Shown: in pieces, positions 1 to 4,336 of the stretch | Position numbering within the stretch: the first letter of the stretch is position 1 | How the letters are laid out: every line of letters begins with the position of its first letter | Source of the DNA: Clostridiales bacterium | Lineage (GTDB): Bacteria; Bacillota; Clostridia; Oscillospirales; CAG-382 | Reading direction: 5' to 3' | Length of the DNA stretch: 9,163 nt | Assembly (NCBI GenBank): GCA_003452915.1 | Contig: DMMZ01000004.1 | Location: forward strand, 1 to 9,163 | The notes under the pieces: generated by a model | What the model saw: the letters and a program-made list of their open reading frames with translations, nothing else | The model's database searches: none | What the model was told of the DNA's origin: nothing | Program-made: the position numbers and the translations under genes

Positions 1-15
1 ATTCATAATAAAGTC

Positions 16-60
16 AAAAGGGGTTGCTGCACATTATGTGTAACAACCCTTTGATTTTTA
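16..60. terminator. Hairpin terminator downstream of the metal-exporting ATPase, possibly bidirectional
   Basis: The stem is GGGTTG (21-26) with CAACCC (44-49). It continues after a 3x3 internal loop as CACA (30-33) with TGTG (37-40), and AAA/TTT pairs lie outside a one-base bulge. On the plus strand a T-rich run follows (50-59). On the minus strand the flank is also T-rich (CTTTTGACTTT). It lies just past the stop codon of the minus-strand ATPase, so it probably ends that operon. It may also end a plus-strand gene left of the window. Confidence 0.6.
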
Positions 61-71
61 TAATGGTATAT

Positions 72-1913
72 TTATTTTACTTTCAAAGCTCTTAATGCGT
101 TAATAATCGCTATAACCGAAACACCGACATCGGCGAAAACTGCTTCCCACATGGTGGCTATACCGAAAGTACCGAGAACCATGACCAGAATTTTTATTCC
201 AATTGCAAATACTATATTCTGCTTTACAATTTTAAGTGTTTTTTTGGAAATTTGTATAGCAGTAACAATTTTATAAGGATTATCATCCATCAGAACAATG
301 TCTGCTGCTTCGATAGCTGCATCTGTACCCAATCCGCCCATTGCAATACCTATATCTGCTCTGGTTAAAACAGGTGCGTCGTTCATTCCGTCACCGACAA
401 ATATCAAGGAGCTTCTGCTTTTATCATTTAACAATTCTTCTACCTTTTCAACTTTCTGAACAGGAAGCAATCCGCTGTAAAACTCGTCAATTCCCAGTTC
501 TTTTGCGGTGTATTCGCTTACTTCTCTATTGTCACCTGTAAGCATAACTGTCTTTTTAATACCAATTTCTTTCAGCATTTTTATAGCCGAAAACGAATCA
601 GCTTTTATTTCATCTGAAATAACGATATACCCGAGATATATACCATCGGCAGCAACATGAATGGTTGTTCCTATATTTTTTTGGGAAGTAAAAGTTATAT
701 TATTACTTATCATCAGCTTGTCATTTCCAACCAAAACACTTTTTCCATCAACTGATGCAATCACTCCATAACCGCTTATTTCCTCGGTTTCACTAATTCG
801 TGAGTTGTCTATAGGACGGTTATATTCTTTTTTTAGTGAAATTGAAATAGGATGATCGGAATAGCTCTCCGCAAGTGCAGCTAGTTCAAGAAGCTTATCG
901 CTTTCTATATTTTGCGGGAAAATACCGCTTACACGGAAAACACCTTTTGTCAGCGTACCTGTTTTGTCAAAAACCACTGTATCTGCTTTAGAAAGTGTTT
1001 CCAGAAAATTTCCGCCTTTTACTAAAATTCCGCATTTAGATGCACCGCCTATACCTCCGAAAAAGCTGAGCGGAACCGAAATTACTAATGCGCAAGGGCA
1101 GCTGATTACAAGGAAAATAAGAGAACGGTTTATCCACTCGGATAACTCACCACCAAATAGAAGCGGTGGGATAAATGCTACCAAAAATGCCAGTATAACA
1201 ACAACCGGTGTATAATACCTTGCAAAAACAGTAATAAAGTTTTCTGCCTTTGCTTTTTTAGCTTCTGAGTTTTCGACTAACTCCAAAATTTTTGAGACAG
1301 TTGATTCGGAGAACAGATGTGTTACCATTATTTTAAGCGGTTTATTTATATTTACGCAGCCGCTTAAAACAGTATCTCCTATAGCAACATCACGTGGCAA
1401 AGCTTCACCTGTCAGAGAGGAAGTGTTAAGTGATGACGAGCCGCTGTCGATCACTCCATCCAGCGGTATTTTTTCGCCTGCTTTTACAACAATTATATCA
1501 CCGACTTTTACATCAAACGGTGAAACTTGAATAAGGTTTCCTTCCGATTCAATATTTGCGTAATCGGGTCTTATATCCATAAGTGATGAAATTGATTTTC
1601 TTGAACGTTCAACAGCCAATTTTTCAAAAAGTTCTCCTACCTGATAAAAAAGCATTACAGCAACACCCTCGGGATATTCACCAATAGAGAATGCACCGAT
1701 TGTAGCAATCGACATTAACAAGCTCTCGTTGAACACCTGACCTTGAAAGATATTCTTAACAGCCTTCCAAAGAACATTGCCACCAATTATAAAGTAGGGT
1801 AGGAGGAAAAGCGCAAATTCTTTATAACCTGTAGCAGGTATCAACAACGCTGTCAGAAAAAATAACGCCGAAATTATAATTTTATATAACAGTCTTTTAT
1901 GCTTTTTATTCAT
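72..1913 (-). CDS. cadA: P1B-2 type heavy-metal (Zn/Cd/Pb) exporting ATPase without N-terminal HMA domain
   Basis: This is a membrane pump that hydrolyses ATP to push Zn(II), Cd(II) or Pb(II) out of the cell. In 613 residues it shows the actuator motif TGE (168-170), the membrane metal-site CPC (272-274), the phosphorylation motif DKTGT (316-320, Asp316), the nucleotide-domain HP (354-355), TGDN (459-462) and GDGMNDAP (507-514). Lys574 in the seventh and Asp595 in the eighth membrane segment match the Lys/Asp pair of the ZntA/CadA subgroup, which argues for Zn/Cd/Pb rather than copper. The usual N-terminal HMA domain is absent: the protein begins almost directly with membrane helices, and a separate HMA gene lies 20 bases upstream. 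An in-frame GTG at 1925 overlaps the GGAG ribosome site, so ATG 1913, 11 bases beyond it, is the likelier start. It is the last gene of the arsR-HMA-cadA operon. Family assignment is very sure; the exact metal is inferred. Confidence 0.95.
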   Translation of the reverse strand: MNKKHKRLLYKIIISALFFLTALLIPATGYKEFALFLLPYFIIGGNVLWKAVKNIFQGQVFNESLLMSIATIGAFSIGEYPEGVAVMLFYQVGELFEKLAVERSRKSISSLMDIRPDYANIESEGNLIQVSPFDVKVGDIIVVKAGEKIPLDGVIDSGSSSLNTSSLTGEALPRDVAIGDTVLSGCVNINKPLKIMVTHLFSESTVSKILELVENSEAKKAKAENFITVFARYYTPVVVILAFLVAFIPPLLFGGELSEWINRSLIFLVISCPCALVISVPLSFFGGIGGASKCGILVKGGNFLETLSKADTVVFDKTGTLTKGVFRVSGIFPQNIESDKLLELAALAESYSDHPISISLKKEYNRPIDNSRISETEEISGYGVIASVDGKSVLVGNDKLMISNNITFTSQKNIGTTIHVAADGIYLGYIVISDEIKADSFSAIKMLKEIGIKKTVMLTGDNREVSEYTAKELGIDEFYSGLLPVQKVEKVEELLNDKSRSSLIFVGDGMNDAPVLTRADIGIAMGGLGTDAAIEAADIVLMDDNPYKIVTAIQISKKTLKIVKQNIVFAIGIKILVMVLGTFGIATMWEAVFADVGVSVIAIINALRALKVK

Positions 1914-1933
1914 TACAAGCAGCACTCCAAAAA

Positions 1934-2152
1934 TTATTCAATAACTAACATACAATCCGGTTCAATGCGTTTGCAAAGCTTTTCAACCTCTTTTATTATA
2001 TCGTCAAAAGCATTATTCTCAAAATCTAAAAGAAGCTGTTCGCTCATAATGCTTATCCGTGCATCATTTACTCCATCAATATTTTTTATTGCAGATTCCA
2101 GCTTGCGGGAGCAGCCAGGGCAAACATCAGTAAGCTTATATTTTTTTATCAT
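1934..2152 (-). CDS. Stand-alone HMA (heavy-metal-associated) domain protein, split-off N-terminal domain of the exporter
   Basis: This 72-residue soluble protein has the size of a single ferredoxin-like HMA domain. The metal-binding pair is Cys11-Pro-Gly-Cys14. The canonical GMxCxxC is replaced by T-D-V-C-P-G-C, with an aspartate two residues before the first cysteine. The C-terminal stretch with KRIEPD resembles the part of CadA-type N-terminal domains that leads into the ATPase, so this looks like the missing metal-binding domain of the pump made as a separate chain. The start is ATG 2152, preceded by AAAGG at 8 bases. It sits between the ArsR gene (33 bases upstream) and the ATPase (20 bases downstream) on the same strand, so one mRNA is likely. 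Its role in delivering metal to, or regulating, the ATPase is inferred. Recognition of the domain rests on the CxxC loop, the length and the context. Confidence 0.85.
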   Translation of the reverse strand: MIKKYKLTDVCPGCSRKLESAIKNIDGVNDARISIMSEQLLLDFENNAFDDIIKEVEKLCKRIEPDCMLVIE

Positions 2153-2185
2153 AATAATAGCCTTTCATTAATTTTTTATAAAGTA

Positions 2186-2551
2186 TCAGATTTCAGAAAT
2201 GTGGTTTATTCCTTGATTGATAATTGTTTTTACATGATCATCTGCCAAGGAATATAACATTGCTTTTCCATCTCTGCGGTATTTTACAAGTTTACTTTGT
2301 TTTAATGAGCGTAGTTGATGTGAAATAGCAGATTGCGAAATTCCAAGAAGCAGAGCGATGTCACATACGCACATTTCAGCTTCCAATAATACACATAAAA
2401 TTTTTATCCTTGTAGAATCCCCGAAGATTTTAAAAAGTTCCGCAAGATCATACATCATTTCTTCTTTTGGTAGTTTTTCTTTTACACACTCGATCAGAGC
2501 ATCATCTGCGTGAATAAAACATTCCTCGCAAACATCATTTAAATCATACAT
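2186..2551 (-). CDS. ArsR/SmtB-family metal-sensing repressor (CadC-like)
   Basis: This is a 121-residue winged-helix dimer that in its family binds operator DNA without metal and lets go when Zn, Cd or Pb binds. The helix-turn-helix lies at about residues 60-85 (CDIALLLGISQSAISHQLRSL), followed by the wing around YRRDGKAMLYSL. Two metal sites are visible. Cys8 and Cys11 with Cys61 and Cys63 resemble the four-cysteine Cd/Pb site (alpha-3N) of CadC. Asp104, His106, His117 and Glu120 match the alpha-5 Zn site of SmtB/CzrA in spacing and even in numbering. That supports the start at ATG 2551, which has GAGAGG 9 bases upstream. Upstream in-frame ATGs at 2584 (inside the operator) and 2560 (touching the ribosome site) are unlikely. 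It is the first gene of the operon with the HMA protein and exporter, so it probably represses itself and the pump. Confidence 0.93.
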   Translation of the reverse strand: MYDLNDVCEECFIHADDALIECVKEKLPKEEMMYDLAELFKIFGDSTRIKILCVLLEAEMCVCDIALLLGISQSAISHQLRSLKQSKLVKYRRDGKAMLYSLADDHVKTIINQGINHISEI

Positions 2552-2560
2552 AATATACAT

Positions 2561-2566
2561 CCTCTC
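2561..2566 (-). promoter_or_regulatory. Ribosome binding site that decides the arsR start
   Basis: GAGAGG on the minus strand lies 9 bases before ATG 2551. It abuts the in-frame ATG at 2560 and lies downstream of the ATG at 2584, which rules those out. It overlaps the operator palindrome by two bases. Confidence 0.75.
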
Positions 2567-2588
2567 ATATGAACAATAGTTCATATGA
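2565..2588. promoter_or_regulatory. ArsR-family operator (perfect inverted repeat) over the transcription start
   Basis: The arms TCATATGAAC (2565-2574) and GTTCATATGA (2579-2588) are perfect reverse complements around a 4-base centre AATA. The core ATATGAAC...GTTCATAT is the type of site known for SmtB/CzrA-family repressors. It starts 2 bases downstream of the -10 element and covers the predicted start of transcription, so a bound repressor would block RNA polymerase. The likely ligand is the adjacent ArsR-family protein (autoregulation). Confidence 0.88.
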
Positions 2589-2590
2589 TC

Positions 2591-2619
2591 ATTATATTCC
2601 TAAAAGATACATTTGTCAA
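2591..2619 (-). promoter_or_regulatory. Consensus sigma-A promoter of the arsR-HMA-cadA operon
   Basis: On the minus strand the -35 is TTGACA (2619-2614) and the -10 is TATAAT (2596-2591). Both match consensus exactly and the spacer is exactly 17 bases. The start of transcription should be near 2584, inside the operator palindrome. A perfect promoter under a repressor suits a gene set that is off until metal appears. Confidence 0.92.
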
Positions 2620-2628
2620 TACCTAAAT

Positions 2629-2660
2629 AAAAAAATCAGGAACACCATTGATAGTGTTCC
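2629..2660 (-). terminator. Rho-independent terminator after the CopZ-like gene
   Basis: Read on the minus strand, GGAACAC (2660-2654) pairs with GTGTTCC (2645-2639) around an 8-base loop, and TGA plus seven T residues follow (2635-2629). It lies 43 bases past the CopZ-like stop codon and only 9 bases before the -35 of the arsR promoter. It therefore separates the ZIP/CopZ transcript from the arsR operon. Confidence 0.85.
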
Positions 2661-2702
2661 CAAATACAATATAACTCGAAATATGCTACTTATAATCTTT
2701 AT

Positions 2703-2933
2703 TTATTTCTCAAACAAGCCTTTCTTTTCATTAATAGATACGACAGTATAACCTGCTTCGGTAACAGCAGAGGTAAGAACATTATCCGCGACATCTTTAT
2801 CAATGGAAACAATCGCTTCACCTTTTTCAAGATTTACTTTTGCACTTACTCCGTCTATATCACCTAGTACCTTTTCAACTCTCGCTTTACAATGTCCACA
2901 ACTCATACCATCAATTTTTATTACTTTTTTCAT
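2703..2933 (-). CDS. CopZ-like heavy-metal chaperone (HMA domain)
   Basis: This is a 76-residue cytosolic single HMA domain. The classic loop GMSCGHC is at residues 9-15 (Cys12, Cys15). The rest fits the family: a helix ARVEKVLGDIDGV, a strand around AIVSI, and the C-terminal AGYTVVSI typical of CopZ and of Cu-ATPase N-terminal domains. Family members bind Cu(I), sometimes Zn(II), and pass it to a partner protein. No copper ATPase is in the window, so the true metal and partner are open. The start ATG 2933 gives the standard MKKVIKIDGMSCGHC opening; AAAGGA lies 13 bases upstream, slightly far. An in-frame TTG at 2945 is too close to that site. The ZIP gene ends 45 bases upstream on the same strand with no terminator between, so one mRNA is likely. 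A TATAAT-like element in the gap leaves room for a weak promoter of its own. Confidence 0.9.
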   Translation of the reverse strand: MKKVIKIDGMSCGHCKARVEKVLGDIDGVSAKVNLEKGEAIVSIDKDVADNVLTSAVTEAGYTVVSINEKKGLFEK

Positions 2934-2978
2934 TAATATTACCAAATCCTTTCGACTTTATTATATACTGAATTTCAA

Positions 2979-3770
2979 CTACATAAACAATAACAAGCTT
3001 ATCGCCATAACTGCCATTCCGCTCACAAGTCCGTATATAGCAAGATGGTGTTCACCGTACTCTCTGGCTGACGGTAACAATTCATCAAGTGAAATAAATA
3101 CCATTATTCCTGCAACACCTGAAAGTAAAATACCTGTAACTGTATCGCTCATTATTGGCATTAATATTAAATATCCTACCAAAGCACCAAGCGGTTCGGA
3201 AAGTCCGGAAAGAAAAGAATATTTAAAGGCTTTTTTTCTGCTGCCTGTAGCGTAATAAATCGGAGCGGAAACCGCTATACCCTCAGGAATATTATGTATT
3301 GCTATAGCAATAACAATCGGTATTGCGACAGAAGGCTCGCGTAGAGCAGAAACAAAGGTTGCCAGTCCCTCGGGGAAGTTATGAATTGCAATAGCAAGTG
3401 CAGTTAAAATTCCTGTACGCATTAACCTTGTTTTTGCTGGCTGTATATTATCAATTTCACCAACTTGCATTACATTATGTGGGTTTTTTTCTTCGGGGAT
3501 AACTTTATCTATCAAAGCAATCAGTAGCATTCCTCCGAAAAATGCTGCGATAGTTATTGCTGTACCTTTTTTATCATCATATGAGATACTAAGAAGCTTA
3601 TTAGCTTCGCTGAATATTTCTATCATAGATACATAAATCATAACGCCAGCTGAAAAACCAAGACTAACAGACAAAAATTTTGTATTGGTTTTTTTCGCAA
3701 AAAAAGCGATAAAGCTACCAATTCCTGTAGAAAGTCCGGCTATCATCGTTAATGCGAAAGCTAGAATCAA
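2979..3770 (-). CDS. zupT: ZIP-family metal transporter (ZupT-like)
   Basis: This is an integral membrane protein of about eight helices that in its family carries Zn(II), and often Fe(II) or Mn(II), into the cytosol. The paired metal-site motifs HNFPEG (130-135) and HNIPEG (159-164) are both present, with SEPLGA (191-196) in the next helix and SLDELLP (227-233) further on. Its 263 residues are normal for prokaryotic ZIP proteins. The start is odd. The first accepted start codon is TTG 3770, but the good ribosome site GGAAGGA lies 18 bases before it. An in-frame ATA at 3779 sits 9 bases from that site and would add three residues. The next ATG, nine codons in, would cut the first helix. A stop codon just upstream excludes longer forms. 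Direction of transport is inferred from the family, as some members export. It is probably cotranscribed with the CopZ-like gene. Confidence 0.92.
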   Translation of the reverse strand: MILAFALTMIAGLSTGIGSFIAFFAKKTNTKFLSVSLGFSAGVMIYVSMIEIFSEANKLLSISYDDKKGTAITIAAFFGGMLLIALIDKVIPEEKNPHNVMQVGEIDNIQPAKTRLMRTGILTALAIAIHNFPEGLATFVSALREPSVAIPIVIAIAIHNIPEGIAVSAPIYYATGSRKKAFKYSFLSGLSEPLGALVGYLILMPIMSDTVTGILLSGVAGIMVFISLDELLPSAREYGEHHLAIYGLVSGMAVMAISLLLFM

Positions 3771-3788
3771 GTTATCTATGTCAGATCA

Positions 3789-3795
3789 TCCTTCC
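3789..3795 (-). promoter_or_regulatory. Ribosome binding site of the ZIP gene, unusually far from TTG
   Basis: GGAAGGA on the minus strand is 18 bases before TTG 3770 but 9 bases before ATA 3779 in the same reading frame. The only ATG close to it, inside GGATGATCTGA, meets a stop after two codons. The spacing therefore favours a non-standard ATA start, or a one-base difference from ATG. Confidence 0.6.
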
Positions 3796-3828
3796 GTTGA
3801 ATTTGTACACTTCTTGTTATCTAAACAT

Positions 3829-3857
3829 AGTATATAATAAATAACAATCTTTATCAA
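3829..3857 (-). promoter_or_regulatory. Sigma-A promoter of the ZIP/CopZ-like unit
   Basis: On the minus strand TTGATA (3857-3852) and TATACT (3834-3829) are separated by exactly 17 bases. Transcription would start near 3822, giving a leader of roughly 40 bases before the ribosome site region. No clear palindrome overlaps it. Confidence 0.75.
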
Positions 3858-3897
3858 TAGCGAATTACAAATTAATTTTTGTTAAATTGCACAAATT

Positions 3898-3915
3898 AGT
3901 TAGTACATGCTTACT
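3898..3915. promoter_or_regulatory. Degenerate third copy of the feo palindrome
   Basis: AGTTAG and CTTACT, six bases apart, have the same arm length and spacing as the two better sites at feoA and feoB, with one mismatch in the right arm. It lies in the divergent region between the ZIP and feoA promoters. On its own the match is weak; it is listed because of its similarity to the other two. Confidence 0.3.
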
Positions 3916-3960
3916 CAATTAGTCATATGTTACGAACTTTATTTTTTTGATGGTAAACTA

Positions 3961-3989
3961 TTGACATTTATAGATTTTTACAGTAAACT
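3961..3989 (+). promoter_or_regulatory. Sigma-A promoter of feoAB
   Basis: TTGACA (3961-3966), a 17-base spacer and TAAACT (3984-3989). The -35 is perfect and the -10 matches 4 of 6. Transcription would start near 3996, directly at the palindrome 3997-4014, leaving a leader of about 65 bases before feoA. Confidence 0.75.
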
Positions 3990-3996
3990 CTTATTA

Positions 3997-4014
3997 GGTT
4001 AGCAATGCCTAACT
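3997..4014. promoter_or_regulatory. Putative metal-regulator operator over the feoA transcription start
   Basis: GTTAG (3998-4002) and CTAAC (4009-4013) form an inverted repeat with a 6-base centre. The left flank reads TTAGGTTAGC, which equals the left half of the classical DtxR/IdeR iron box, although the centre is longer than in that box. The site sits right after the feoA -10 element, as expected for a repressor site. Assignment to a DtxR-family iron regulator is inferred, and no such regulator gene is in the window. Confidence 0.6.
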
Positions 4015-4061
4015 AGAATAAATATTATGTTACAATAATAATTATATAGAGGAGTATTTTT

Positions 4062-4283
4062 ATGACAACTCTTAAACAAATAAGATGCGGAAAAACGGTT
4101 ACAGTTTGTAAATTAAACGGTGAAGGAGCTCTTAAACGCCGTATAATGGATATGGGTATAACAAAAGGCGCACAAATTCTTGTACGCAAGGTTGCACCTC
4201 TTGGCGACCCGATAGAAATCAACGTACGCGGCTATGAGCTTTCCATTCGTAAGTCGGAAGCTGAAAACATTGTAGTCGAGTAA
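4062..4283 (+). CDS. feoA: Ferrous iron transport protein A
   Basis: This is a 73-residue SH3-like (FeoA-fold) cytosolic protein that works with FeoB in Fe(II) uptake. The pattern is typical: MTTLKQIRCGKTVTVCKL, then the conserved LKRRIMDMGITKGAQILV turn around residues 24-42, APLGDPIEINVRGYELSIRKSEA (45-67) and a short acidic end. Length is standard. The start ATG 4062 has AGAGGAG 7 bases upstream, a strong site. It is the first gene of the feoAB unit; the stop codon is 53 bases before the chosen feoB start, and that gap holds a palindrome. The promoter and putative operator lie 45 to 100 bases upstream. The family call is very secure. Confidence 0.96.
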   Translation: MTTLKQIRCGKTVTVCKLNGEGALKRRIMDMGITKGAQILVRKVAPLGDPIEINVRGYELSIRKSEAENIVVE

Positions 4284-4298
4284 TTTTTTTGGCACATG

Positions 4299-4316
4299 AG
4301 TTAGCGATAGCTAACT
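4299..4316. promoter_or_regulatory. Perfect palindrome between feoA and feoB
   Basis: AGTTAGC (4299-4305) and GCTAACT (4310-4316) are exact reverse complements around GATA. It matches the site at the feoA promoter in both arms and in arm spacing (GTTAG-N6-CTAAC). It ends 10 bases before the feoB ribosome site. No T-run follows on either strand, so it is not an ordinary terminator. It could be a second binding site of the same regulator or a hairpin in the mRNA leader of feoB. Confidence 0.6.
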
Positions 4317-4326
4317 GTATGATAAC

Positions 4327-4331
4327 GGAGG
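4327..4331 (+). promoter_or_regulatory. Ribosome binding site that decides the feoB start
   Basis: GGAGG lies 5 bases before ATG 4337. The open frame runs back to a TTG at 4289, but that extension would translate the palindrome and has no ribosome site. Confidence 0.85.
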
Positions 4332-4336
4332 AACTG

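Noticed and set aside
2803..3255. 150-codon plus-strand open frame over the CopZ-like and ZIP genes
   Set aside because: It is antisense to two well-recognised genes, shows low-complexity Ile/Ser/Pro composition and has no family features.
4318..4323. TATGAT as a -10 element giving feoB its own promoter
   Set aside because: The nearest -35-like TTGGCA is 23 bases away and the start would fall on the ribosome site.
4289..4336. N-terminal extension of FeoB by 16 residues from TTG 4289
   Set aside because: It has no ribosome site, translates the palindrome, and is replaced by ATG 4337 with GGAGG 5 bases upstream and a normal FeoB N-terminus.
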